From contig NZ_JAODNK010000001.1 in assembly GCF_025465275.1 (NCBI RefSeq), forward strand, positions 17,450 to 81,449: a DNA stretch of 64,000 bases, given 5' to 3'. The stretch comes from Nocardia sp. GTDB lineage: Bacteria > Actinomycetota > Actinomycetes > Mycobacteriales > Mycobacteriaceae. Below are positions 25,343-33,599 of this stretch, in pieces (the stretch's first letter is position 1; every line of letters begins with the position of its first letter). Under the pieces are notes generated by a model. It saw nothing but the letters and a program-made list of their open reading frames with translations. It had not been told where the DNA came from and ran no database searches. The translations under genes and the position numbers were made by a program.

Positions 25343-27895
25343 CGGCTGCGAGAGGAGTTGGGCGCAGCGCAGCAGGCCGAGATGGCTGTAAGCCTGGGGG
25401 TGGTTGCCGAGGGAGCGTTCGGCGACCGGGTCGTACTCCTCGGACAGCAGGCCGGTCGGGCCTGCCACGTCGACGAGTTGGGCGAAGAGCGCCTCGGCGT
25501 CCTCGCGCTTACCGATGAGCAGGTACGCCTCGACGAGCCAGGCGGCACAGAGGTGGAAGCCGCCTTCCCCGCCGGGCAGACCGTCGTCGTGGTGATAGCG
25601 GTACACCGTGGAGCCGCTGCGCAGTTCCGCCTCGGTGGCCACGACGGTGGCGGCGAAGCGCGGGTCGGAGGGGTCGATCAGACCGCTCAGCCCGATGTGC
25701 AGGGTGGCCGCGTCGAGGTCGGTGCCCTCGTAGGCGGCGGTGTAGGACTGGACCTCTTCGTTCCAGCCCTCGGCCTTCACCTCATCGGCGATGGTGTCGC
25801 GCAGCTTCTCCCACTCGGGGTCGGTGGTCCGGCCGAACTGGCGGGCGAGGGTGATCGCCCGGTCGGCGGTGAGCCAGCCCATGACCTTCGAGTACACGTG
25901 GTGCCGCGGGTTGCCGCGGATCTCCCAGATGCCGTGGTCGGGTTCGCGCCAGCGCCGCTGCACGGCCGAGACCATGGCGTGCACCAGATCCCAATCCGCG
26001 TCCGGCAGCGCCTTTTTCGGGTCGTTGATGCCCTTGCGCTCGCGCGCGTGGGCGAGCTGCGAGATGAGGTCCACGATGGGCCCGAACACGTCGAGCTGAA
26101 CCTGCATGTTCGCCGCATTGCCGACCCGCACCGGCCGTGACCCGGCGTACCCGGGCAGCTGGTCGATGACGGCCTCGGGCGGCAGCGTCTCGCCGTAGAG
26201 CGTGTACAGCGGGTGCAACCGCTCGGGTCCGGGCAGCGTTTCCAGCACCCGATGCACCCAGTCGAGCAGCTCTTCGGCCTCGCCGACCGAGCCCAGCGAT
26301 ACCAGTGCGGCAGCGGTGAGCGAGGCGTCGCGCAGCCAGCAGTACCGGTAGTCCCAGTTGCGCACGCCGCCAATGTCTTCCGGCAGCGAGGTGGTGGCCG
26401 CCGCCAGGATGGATCCGGACGGCTGATGCACCAGCCCGCGCAGGGTGAGCGCGGACCGCTTCATGAGATCCGGCTTGAGCGGCGGAAGCTCCAGTGTGGC
26501 AGCCCAATCCGACCAGTACCGTTCGGCTTCTCGGCGCCGGTCCGTCTCGGAGGTCATACAGGGTGCGAGATCGGAGGTGCCGCAACGCATTTCCAGCACA
26601 ACCGGCCCCTGGCGCGGGTCCACGGTGGCACGGGCGGTGTGGTGATTGCCCTCGTCGATGATCTCCCAGTCCACGCCCGGGGAGCGCAGCACGAGTGGAT
26701 CATTGGTGCCCTGCACCCGCAGTCCGGCGGGGTCGCGCACGATGCGTACCGGCACCTGCCCGAATTCCGGTCGCGGGGCGAAGGTGATGACGGCCTTGGT
26801 ATCGCCGGTGATGACGCGGGTGAGATCGGTGCGCTCGGGCACCACGTCATGCGGCAGATAATCGACGACCTGCAAACTGGCCCACCGGGTTTCGACGGTC
26901 ATGGTGCCGTCTTTGTAGCGCTGTGACAGTGGCAGTCCGGCGCGTTCCGGATGGATGGCGAAGTGTCCCGCGCCCGGCCCGCCGAGCAGGTGTGCGAACA
27001 CCGCCGCCGAATCCGGTTCCGGGTGGCACAGCCAGGTGATGGTGCCGTCGGGGGTGACGAGGGCCTTGGAGCGCGGGCTGGCCAGCATGGTCAGCCGCTC
27101 GATGCGGGGGGCGGAGGCGCCCGCCAGCCAGGTGCGGCGTTCTTCCAGGATGAAGGCGAGCGCCTTGGACACGTCCTCGGTGCTGTCCACCCGGAATTTG
27201 GCGAGGCTCTCGCCTGGGCCGACCTTGATGCCCACATCGGGCCCGGAGAGGCGGGTGAACGCCTTCTCGTCGGTGACATCGTCGCCGATGAAGACGGCGG
27301 CGGAGGCGCCCTGCTGATGCCGGACGATGTCCAGCGCAGCGCCCTTGTCGGTTTCGACCACCGCGAGCTCGATGACTGCCTTGCCCTCGGTGGTCTGTAC
27401 GCCGACCCAGCTGGCGGGACCCTGACGCACCTGAACCACTGCGCGACGGCCGATTTCGGGGCTGGCATTGCGGACGTGCAGGGCGACGCTGGCCGGTTTG
27501 ATCTCGACGGTCGCGCCGGGGTTGTCCTGCGCGATCTGGGTCAGCGTCGACTGCACTTCCTGCAGTAGCTGTTTGGCGTCGTTGTCGATGGCGTGCACGA
27601 AGCCGACATCGAATTCGGAGCCGTGGCTGCCGATCAGCTGCACCTCGACGGGCAGGCGGGACAGTGCCGCGAGGTCACGCAGCGCGCGCCCGGAGATCAC
27701 TGCGGCGGTGGTACCGGTGAGTCCGGCGAGTGCGCGCAGCGCATTCACCGACTCCCTATGGGGATAGGCCTTCGCGGGGTCGTCGACGATGGGCGCGATG
27801 GTCCCGTCGTAGTCCGAAGCGACCAGCAGCCGTGGCACTCGGGCGACAGCCGCCAACGCACGGCGAAGTTCCAGTGGCAAATCCTGTGCGCTCAC
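25304..27895 (-). CDS. Trehalose-6-phosphate phosphatase fused to a GH15 glycoside hydrolase
   Basis: This 863-residue protein joins two enzymes. Residues 1-250 are a HAD-type trehalose-6-phosphate phosphatase: DYDGT with nucleophile Asp28 and acid Asp30, SGRALRDL, GSHGSEF, and GDDVTDEKAF near 206. Residues 265-850 form a GH15 glucoamylase/trehalase-like hydrolase with the general acid in GIWEIRGNP near residue 658 and the general base in LLSEEYDP near 821, plus GGVRNWDYRYCWLRDASL. Mycobacterial GH15 homologues are trehalases, so the protein may dephosphorylate trehalose-6-phosphate and then cleave trehalose; an alpha-glucan substrate is also possible. The 3' end is duplicated downstream. Confidence 0.93.
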   Translation of the reverse strand: MSAQDLPLELRRALAAVARVPRLLVASDYDGTIAPIVDDPAKAYPHRESVNALRALAGLTGTTAAVISGRALRDLAALSRLPVEVQLIGSHGSEFDVGFVHAIDNDAKQLLQEVQSTLTQIAQDNPGATVEIKPASVALHVRNASPEIGRRAVVQVRQGPASWVGVQTTEGKAVIELAVVETDKGAALDIVRHQQGASAAVFIGDDVTDEKAFTRLSGPDVGIKVGPGESLAKFRVDSTEDVSKALAFILEERRTWLAGASAPRIERLTMLASPRSKALVTPDGTITWLCHPEPDSAAVFAHLLGGPGAGHFAIHPERAGLPLSQRYKDGTMTVETRWASLQVVDYLPHDVVPERTDLTRVITGDTKAVITFAPRPEFGQVPVRIVRDPAGLRVQGTNDPLVLRSPGVDWEIIDEGNHHTARATVDPRQGPVVLEMRCGTSDLAPCMTSETDRRREAERYWSDWAATLELPPLKPDLMKRSALTLRGLVHQPSGSILAAATTSLPEDIGGVRNWDYRYCWLRDASLTAAALVSLGSVGEAEELLDWVHRVLETLPGPERLHPLYTLYGETLPPEAVIDQLPGYAGSRPVRVGNAANMQVQLDVFGPIVDLISQLAHARERKGINDPKKALPDADWDLVHAMVSAVQRRWREPDHGIWEIRGNPRHHVYSKVMGWLTADRAITLARQFGRTTDPEWEKLRDTIADEVKAEGWNEEVQSYTAAYEGTDLDAATLHIGLSGLIDPSDPRFAATVVATEAELRSGSTVYRYHHDDGLPGGEGGFHLCAAWLVEAYLLIGKREDAEALFAQLVDVAGPTGLLSEEYDPVAERSLGNHPQAYSHLGLLRCAQLLSQPVLPRLSGTSAHG

Positions 27896-28088
27896 GCATC
27901 CAACCTAGTGATCGGAGGAGATTTTTCAGGGCGTGCGTGACTCTACTGGGTGTTCATTGCCTGCTCGTTCTGACGGTGATACATAGCGTTTACAAGACAC
28001 TTGCCTGCGGTTCACACAATGTCTGATTTCCGCTTGCGCAGCGGCCGTTTCGGGGGCTTGACCAGTGACGTTCCAGAATCACGAAACA

Positions 28089-28119
28089 GGGCCGCCCAGT
28101 CCTTTCGGACGGGCGGCCC
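28089..28119 (-). terminator. Hairpin downstream of kstR
   Basis: GGGCCGCCC pairs with GGGCGGCCC, extended inward by TCC/GGA with one mismatch, 45 bp beyond the kstR stop on the minus strand. Confidence 0.8.
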
Positions 28120-28163
28120 CGGTGTCATTCGTGCGAATGCCTAGATTGCGTTCGCCTCGGCGC

Positions 28164-28817
28164 TCAGGACTTCTCGCCGCCGATGAGCAGATCGACGGTG
28201 AGCTCCAGGCGCTCGGTCACATCGGTCGCGGAGGCGCGGCGGGTCAGCCAGGCCACCAGATTCGACAGCCACACATCGCTGATGACGCGGGCGATGGCGA
28301 GCTGGCGCTCGTCGGGCACCTCGTCGGAGAGGGCGCGGGCGAAGAAGCGGTCCATCACCTTGCCGACCCGATCGACCTCGGCGGCCGCGGAGGCGTCGGC
28401 GAACATGAATGCTCGCGTCATGGCCTCGGTGAGCAGCGGGTCGCGCTGCATGGCCCGGGTGATCTGGGTCAGCATCAGGTGCATGCGCTCGCGGGGGTCA
28501 TTGCCGGGCAAGGGCTTGCGGCGGCCTTCGAGCTGCTCGAATTCGCGGGCCAGGGCCGAGACCAGCAGGTGCACCTTGGACGGGAAGTACCGGTACAGGG
28601 TGCCGACGGCGACGTCGGCGCGCTCGGCGACCGCACGCATCTGCACCGCGTCGTACCCGCCCTTGGAAGCGAGCGCGAGGGTGGCGTCGAGGATGCGTTT
28701 GCGCCGGTCGCGCTGCGCTGCCGAACTCAGGTCCTCCTCGCTGAGGGTGGTGACGGGCGCGGTGGTGCGCGCGCCGGCAACCCCATCGTCGGACTGCGAT
28801 CGGGAGGGACTGGCCAT
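28164..28817 (-). CDS. kstR: Cholesterol catabolism repressor KstR (TetR family)
   Basis: This 217-residue TetR regulator closely matches M. tuberculosis KstR (Rv3574), which represses the cholesterol regulon until bound by a steroid CoA thioester. Strings shared with the mycobacterial protein include QRDRRKRILDATLALASKGGY, the recognition-helix segment RADVAVGTLYRYFPSKVHLLVSAL, PLLTEAMTRAF-FADASAA, and the tail VWLSNLVAWLTRRASATDV. ATG 28817 is chosen because residues upstream do not align; a more upstream ATG lies at 28856. It is divergent from fadE34, with a perfect KstR box between them, so it probably represses fadE34 and possibly itself. Confidence 0.95.
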   Translation of the reverse strand: MASPSRSQSDDGVAGARTTAPVTTLSEEDLSSAAQRDRRKRILDATLALASKGGYDAVQMRAVAERADVAVGTLYRYFPSKVHLLVSALAREFEQLEGRRKPLPGNDPRERMHLMLTQITRAMQRDPLLTEAMTRAFMFADASAAAEVDRVGKVMDRFFARALSDEVPDERQLAIARVISDVWLSNLVAWLTRRASATDVTERLELTVDLLIGGEKS

Positions 28818-28928
28818 CGGTTGAAAGTCCTTTCCTGCACGAATCGTTCGGTTCATCTCACCGGCGTCGACCGGCTACGAGTTCGTACCGCGTTCGGGCG
28901 GCGCTTGACTTACGCCCGGCTCGAACAT

Positions 28929-28942
28929 TAGAACATGTTCTA
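28929..28942. promoter_or_regulatory. KstR operator upstream of fadE34
   Basis: TAGAACATGTTCTA matches the KstR consensus TNNAACNNGTTNNA at every fixed position and is a perfect palindrome. It lies 36 bp before the fadE34 GTG and 112 bp before the kstR start. Confidence 0.93.
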
Positions 28943-28977
28943 GGAGTGGAAGTCACCCCAGAAAGGCGGTATGGAGT

Positions 28978-31143
28978 GTGACCATAGCCACCACTGACGA
29001 GCATAAAGCCGTCCAGGAGTCGATGCGCGGATGGGCAGCGGCAGTGCGCCCAATTGCAACAATGCGTACCGGAGGGCCGGATTTTTGGCGCGAATACTGG
29101 TCGCGCCTCGCTGATCTCGGAATATTCCGGGTCGCGGTCCCGGAAGAGGCCGGCGGAGCGGGTTGTTCCGTCGGAGACCTGGCCGTTCTGGTGGAGCAGG
29201 CGGCGCATGATCTCGTAGGCGGACCCGTGCTTTCCACGGCTCTTGCCGGCCTCGTTGCCGGTGAGATGCTCGACGAGAATACGCCGTGCGGCATTGCGCT
29301 CGAGGGTGAAATCGCAATATCGATCGGCGAATCCGGGGCAAGTCTGACCGGTGAGTGGGACTCGGTGCTCGGCGCTGCGCCCGGCACCGCTGTTCTGGTA
29401 CCGGTTCGCGCCGGAGAGCGCCGGCTGTGGTGCCTGGTCGAGGCCGATGCGGCGGGCCTGCGGGTGGAGCCGCTGGACGCCATCGACAAGACGCTGCCAC
29501 TGGCCCGAGTGTCGTGCTCGGAAGTTGCTGTCGCGCCGGATCACCTCTTCGAACCGGCGCTGTCGGTACTCGATATCGCGGCAACGCTGATTGCTGCCGA
29601 GGCTGCCGGCATTGCCGGCTGGTGTTTGGAGACGGCGACCGAATACGCCAAGGTGCGTGAACAATTCGGGCGCAAGATCGGCGAATTCCAAGCGGTGAAA
29701 CATATTTGCGCGTGGATGCTGTGCCGGGCCGAGCAAATTCGCGCCGTGGCCGCCGATGCGGCCGCCGCCGTGGATGCCGAGACCGCCGAACTTCCGCTGT
29801 CCGCCGCAGTCGCGCTGGCGATCTCGCTGGATGCCGCGGTGGAGAACGCCAAGGATTGCATTCAGGTCCTCGGTGGAATCGGTTTCACCTGGGAACACGA
29901 TGCGCATCTGTATTTGCGGCGGGCCACCGCGCTGCGCCAGTTGCTGGGCGGTTCCGCCCGCTGGCGGGCTCGGGTCACCGAGCTGACGCACGCGGGTGTG
30001 CGCCGCACGGTGGGCCTGGATCTGGCTGCCGCTTCGGGTGGTGAGGGCGGCGAACCCAATTGGGACGCTGTCGGTTTGGACGCCGCCGAGGCTGCCGTGC
30101 TGGCCGCGGATCTCACCACGATCGCGGCTCTTCCGGAGGCGGAGCAGCGTAATGCGCTGGCCGAGTCCGGATTACTGGCCTCGCACTGGCCCGCGCCGTA
30201 CGGGCGTGGCGCCGGTCCGATCCAGCGCACCTTCATCGATGACCAGGTCCGCAAGGCGGGCATTACGCTGCCCGAGCTCGCGATTGCCAACTGGGCGATT
30301 CCGACTCTGCTGCAATGGGGTTCGCCCGAGCAGATCGAGCGCTACGCGCTGCCGACGCTGACCGGTGAGGTCATCTGGTGCCAGCTCTTCTCGGAGCCGG
30401 AGGCCGGTTCCGATCTGGCGTCGCTGCGCACGGTGGCCGAGCGGGTCGAGGGCGGCTGGAAGCTGCGCGGTCAGAAGGTCTGGACCTCGTTGGCGGACAA
30501 GGCCACCTGGGGCATCTGCCTGGCGCGGACCGATCCGGCCGCACCGAAGCACAAGGGCATCAGCTACTTCCTGGTCGATATGAAGAGCGCCGGTCTGGAT
30601 ATCCGGCCGCTGGTGGAGATCACCGGTGAGGCGCGCTTCAACGAGGTCTTCCTGGACGATGTCTTCGTCCCGGACGACTGCCTGGTGGGTGCGCTGGAGA
30701 ACGGGTGGAAGATCGCTCGCTCCACGCTCTCCGCCGAGCGGGTCGCCATGGGCGGCAAGGGCATCGGGGACGAACTGGAGGCGTTGATCGCCGCCGCGCC
30801 GTCCTCGGGTCCGGGCGCCGAATTGGTGGCGGATCGACTCGGAGGACTGGTCTCCGAATCTATCGCTGGAACGTTGCTGGATGCCCGCGCTGCGCAGAAA
30901 TTGCTATCCGGTGGAGACCCCGGTCCGCAAAGTAGCGTTCGCAAACTGGTCGGTGTCAGACACCGGCAAGCGGTCGCCGAATTTGCCGTGGAAGTGGCAG
31001 GCGCGGCGGGCGCGGTAGAAACCGATGTGGTGAAAGAATTCCTGCTCACACGCTGTTTGTCCATTGCAGGCGGTACCGAGCAGATTCTGTTGACCGTCGC
31101 CGGTGAACGAATTCTCGGGCTACCGCGCGAGTCGCACGGCTAG
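28978..31143 (+). CDS. fadE34: Two-domain acyl-CoA dehydrogenase FadE34 (ChsE3-like)
   Basis: This 721-residue protein holds two acyl-CoA dehydrogenase modules in one chain. In mycobacteria FadE34 oxidises steroid-CoA esters with a five-carbon side chain. The first module (about 1-345) has the C-terminal FGRKIGEFQAVKHI and DAHLYLRRATALRQLLGG segments but a reduced middle domain. The second (about 360-721) has LFSEPEAGSDLASLRT, WTSLADKATWGICLAR and ends LTRCLSIAGGTEQILLTV. The start is GTG 28978; the nearby ATG at 28971 is out of frame. The neighbouring KstR gene and operator confirm the role. It starts a six-gene operon running to ltp2. Confidence 0.93.
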   Translation: MTIATTDEHKAVQESMRGWAAAVRPIATMRTGGPDFWREYWSRLADLGIFRVAVPEEAGGAGCSVGDLAVLVEQAAHDLVGGPVLSTALAGLVAGEMLDENTPCGIALEGEIAISIGESGASLTGEWDSVLGAAPGTAVLVPVRAGERRLWCLVEADAAGLRVEPLDAIDKTLPLARVSCSEVAVAPDHLFEPALSVLDIAATLIAAEAAGIAGWCLETATEYAKVREQFGRKIGEFQAVKHICAWMLCRAEQIRAVAADAAAAVDAETAELPLSAAVALAISLDAAVENAKDCIQVLGGIGFTWEHDAHLYLRRATALRQLLGGSARWRARVTELTHAGVRRTVGLDLAAASGGEGGEPNWDAVGLDAAEAAVLAADLTTIAALPEAEQRNALAESGLLASHWPAPYGRGAGPIQRTFIDDQVRKAGITLPELAIANWAIPTLLQWGSPEQIERYALPTLTGEVIWCQLFSEPEAGSDLASLRTVAERVEGGWKLRGQKVWTSLADKATWGICLARTDPAAPKHKGISYFLVDMKSAGLDIRPLVEITGEARFNEVFLDDVFVPDDCLVGALENGWKIARSTLSAERVAMGGKGIGDELEALIAAAPSSGPGAELVADRLGGLVSESIAGTLLDARAAQKLLSGGDPGPQSSVRKLVGVRHRQAVAEFAVEVAGAAGAVETDVVKEFLLTRCLSIAGGTEQILLTVAGERILGLPRESHG

Positions 31144-31169
31144 CCCACACCTCTACCGGGAGTATTGAA

Positions 31170-32237
31170 TTGGACTTCACACGGGACGAGAGCCAAGATG
31201 CTGTCGCCGAGGTTGTTGTAAGTTTGCTAGAGCGCGAAAGCGCCCGTGATATCGCACTGTGGCCGATCTTCGCCGGCAGTGGACTGCTTGCTGTTCCGCT
31301 ACCGGAACGCTTCGGCGGTGACGAGATGGGTCTGCTCGAGGTTTCGGCCATGCTGACCGAGCTCGCCACCGATGCGGTGCAGCTGCCGGCGCTGAGCACG
31401 CTGGCCTTCGGCGTACTGCCGCTGCTGGCGATCGGCGTTCCGGAAGCCGTGGCGGAGAAGGTATTTCCCGCCGTGGCCAATGGCGCCGTGCTCACCGCGG
31501 CACTGCACGAGACGGGTTCGCCCTTCGTGGTGAAGCCGGAGACCGTGGCCGTGGCCGACGGAACGACGGTGCGGATCACCGGCCAGAAGGTGGCGGTGCC
31601 GTATGCCGACACCGCTCGCTGGATTCTGGTGCCCACCAATGCCGGTATCGCGCTGGTCGACAGTGATGCCCCGGGCATCACCCGGACCGCGAGCCCGACT
31701 TCCGATGGCGTGCCGGAGTTTTCGCTGCGCCTCGACGAGGTGCAGATCCCGGCCGAGCAGCTGCTGCCCGGCGGTATCGCCGAACTGCACCGCTTTGCGC
31801 TGGCCGGTATCGGCTCGGTCGCCGATGGCCTGCTGAAGGGTGTCATCACCCTGACCGCGGAGCATCTGCGCACCCGCCACCAGTTCGGCCGCCCACTGGC
31901 CGAATTCCAGGCTGTCGCACAGCAGATCGCCGATGTCTACGTGGTCTCGCGCACCCTGCACGCGGCCGCCGCGTCCGCCAATTGGGCGCTGGCGCAGGAG
32001 ACCGACAGCGCTGAGCACCGCGAGCGTACGGACGACGATCTGGATGTGCTGGCCTACACGGTGGCCTCGGAACTACCCGCGGCCATGCAGAAGTGTCATC
32101 ACCTGCACGGTGGTCTTGGTGTCGATATCACCCATCCGCTGCACCGCTACTACTCACAGGCCAAGGACATCGCGCGCTGGCTGGGCGGCGAATCGTTCCG
32201 GCTGGACCGTTTGGGAGCCAGATGTTCATCGAACTGA
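31170..32237 (+). CDS. fadE28: Steroid acyl-CoA dehydrogenase subunit FadE28 (ChsE1)
   Basis: This 355-residue subunit pairs with FadE29 to form the alpha2beta2 dehydrogenase that oxidises the three-carbon (propionyl-CoA) side chain of a cholesterol intermediate. It aligns along its length with Rv3544c, including LLEVSAMLTELATDAVQLPALSTLAFGVLPLL-like N-terminal region, RHQFGRPLAEFQAVAQQIADVYV, and MQKCHHLHGGLGVDITHPLHRYYSQAKDIARWLGG-like C-terminal region. The start is a TTG at 31170 with GGGAG 8 bp upstream; no ATG or GTG is available in a suitable position. It overlaps fadE29 by 16 bp. Confidence 0.93.
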   Translation: MDFTRDESQDAVAEVVVSLLERESARDIALWPIFAGSGLLAVPLPERFGGDEMGLLEVSAMLTELATDAVQLPALSTLAFGVLPLLAIGVPEAVAEKVFPAVANGAVLTAALHETGSPFVVKPETVAVADGTTVRITGQKVAVPYADTARWILVPTNAGIALVDSDAPGITRTASPTSDGVPEFSLRLDEVQIPAEQLLPGGIAELHRFALAGIGSVADGLLKGVITLTAEHLRTRHQFGRPLAEFQAVAQQIADVYVVSRTLHAAAASANWALAQETDSAEHRERTDDDLDVLAYTVASELPAAMQKCHHLHGGLGVDITHPLHRYYSQAKDIARWLGGESFRLDRLGARCSSN

Positions 32238-33391
32238 CCGCCGAGCAGCGGCAGCTGCGGGACGAATTGCGTTCGTACTTCTCCACTCTCGTCACTCCCG
32301 CGGAGGAGGCCGAGATGCTGGTGAACCGGCACGGCGACGCCTACCGCACGGTGGTGAAGCGGATGGGCGCCGACGGCAAGCTGGGCGTCGGCTGGCCGAA
32401 GGAGTACGGCGGGCAGGGTTTCGGGCCGCTGGAACAGCAGATCTTCTACAACGAGGCGGTGCGCGCCGATGTGCCCGTCCCACTGGTGACGCTGCTGACC
32501 GTCGGCCCGGCGCTGCAGTCGTACGGTTCCGAGGAGCAGAAGCAGAAGTTCCTGCCCGGAATCCTCACCGGCGACGTGCATTTCGCCATCGGCTACTCCG
32601 AGGCGGATGCGGGCACCGATCTGGCGGCCCTGCGCACCAGCGCGGTGAAGGATGCCAATGGCGACTGGATCGTCAACGGGCAGAAGATCTTCACCACCGG
32701 AGCGCACGAAGCGGACTTCATCTGGCTGGCCGTCCGCACCGGGACGGTGGAGTCGCGGCACCGCGGCATCACGATTCTGATCGTGGACACCACGGATCCG
32801 GGCTACTCCTGGACGCCGATCATCACCGCCGACGGCGCGCACCACACCAATGCCACCTACTTCGACAATGTGCGCGTCCCCGCGAACATGATCGTCGGCG
32901 TGGAAAACGGTGGCTGGAAGCTCATTACGACCCAGCTCAATCACGAGCGGGTGGGTCTGGGCCCGTCCGGCAAGATCGAACAGCTCTACGAGCGGACGCG
33001 CGAATGGGCGCAGAAGCAGGGCGCGCTGGGCGAATCCGAGGTGCGGCGTTCGCTGGGCCGCCTGCACGCCATGGTGCGGCTCAATGAGCTGCTGAACTGG
33101 CAGGTGGCCTCCAATATGGAGCGCCCGGACGCCGATCCGGCCGATGTGATCGCCGATGCCTCGGCCACCAAGGTGTACTCCACCGAGGCGCTGCAGGAGG
33201 CCGGCCGCCTGGCCGAGGAGATCGTGGGCCGCTACGGCGATCCCGCCGATCCGGCCACCGCCGAACTGCTGGTCTGGCTGGACCGGCGCACCAAGCAGAA
33301 CCTGGTGGTCACCTTCGGCGGCGGCGTCAACGAGATCATGCGCGAACTGATCGCCCAAATGGGTCTGCGGTTGCCCCGCGTCCCCCGGTAG
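32222..33391 (+). CDS. fadE29: Steroid acyl-CoA dehydrogenase subunit FadE29 (ChsE2)
   Basis: This 389-residue catalytic partner of FadE28 aligns end to end with Rv3543c. Shared strings are RMGADGKLGVGWPKEYGG, FAIGYSEADAGTDLAALRT, NGQKIFTTGAHEADFIWLA, DGAHHTNATYFDNVRVP and the C-terminus GGGVNEIMRELIAQMGLRL-PRVPR. The start ATG at 32222 lies inside fadE28. Directly after its TAG stop come two 96-bp tandem units that repeat the coding region of the last 10 residues, so the 3' end is unusual (see the repeat entry). The enzyme desaturates the steroid propionyl-CoA side chain for hydration by ChsH1-ChsH2. Confidence 0.94.
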   Translation: MFIELTAEQRQLRDELRSYFSTLVTPAEEAEMLVNRHGDAYRTVVKRMGADGKLGVGWPKEYGGQGFGPLEQQIFYNEAVRADVPVPLVTLLTVGPALQSYGSEEQKQKFLPGILTGDVHFAIGYSEADAGTDLAALRTSAVKDANGDWIVNGQKIFTTGAHEADFIWLAVRTGTVESRHRGITILIVDTTDPGYSWTPIITADGAHHTNATYFDNVRVPANMIVGVENGGWKLITTQLNHERVGLGPSGKIEQLYERTREWAQKQGALGESEVRRSLGRLHAMVRLNELLNWQVASNMERPDADPADVIADASATKVYSTEALQEAGRLAEEIVGRYGDPADPATAELLVWLDRRTKQNLVVTFGGGVNEIMRELIAQMGLRLPRVPR

Positions 33392-33581
33392 GAGGTCACC
33401 GTGACGAAAACATTGCGACGGCAACGAGATCATGCGGCTGAGTCCGTGGCTCAAATGGGTCTGCGGCTACCCCGCGTCCCTCGGTAGGAGGTCACCGTGA
33501 CGAAAACATCGCGACGGCAACGAGATCATGCGGCTGAGTCCGTGGCTCAAATGGGTCTGCGGTTGCCCCGCGTCCCGCGCT
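33390..33581 (+). repeat. Two 96-bp tandem units duplicating the fadE29 3' end, each with a 28-codon reading frame
   Basis: Units 33390-33485 and 33486-33581 differ at only about six positions. Each starts in AGGAGG, overlapping the preceding TAG, followed by TCACC and a GTG that opens a 28-codon frame (33401-33487 and 33497-33583) ending MGLRLPRVPR and a stop. This is the same ending as FadE29. The period is a multiple of three, so readthrough of the fadE29 TAG would continue in frame through both units. The unit start GTGACGAAAAC resembles the chsH2 start GTGACGCAAAGC. Confidence 0.92.
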
Positions 33582-33599
33582 AGACAAAGGAATTCGACA

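Noticed and set aside
33401..33583. Two 28-codon frames as independent protein genes
   Set aside because: They are copies of the fadE29 tail; without evidence of translation they are listed as a repeat and a finding rather than as genes.
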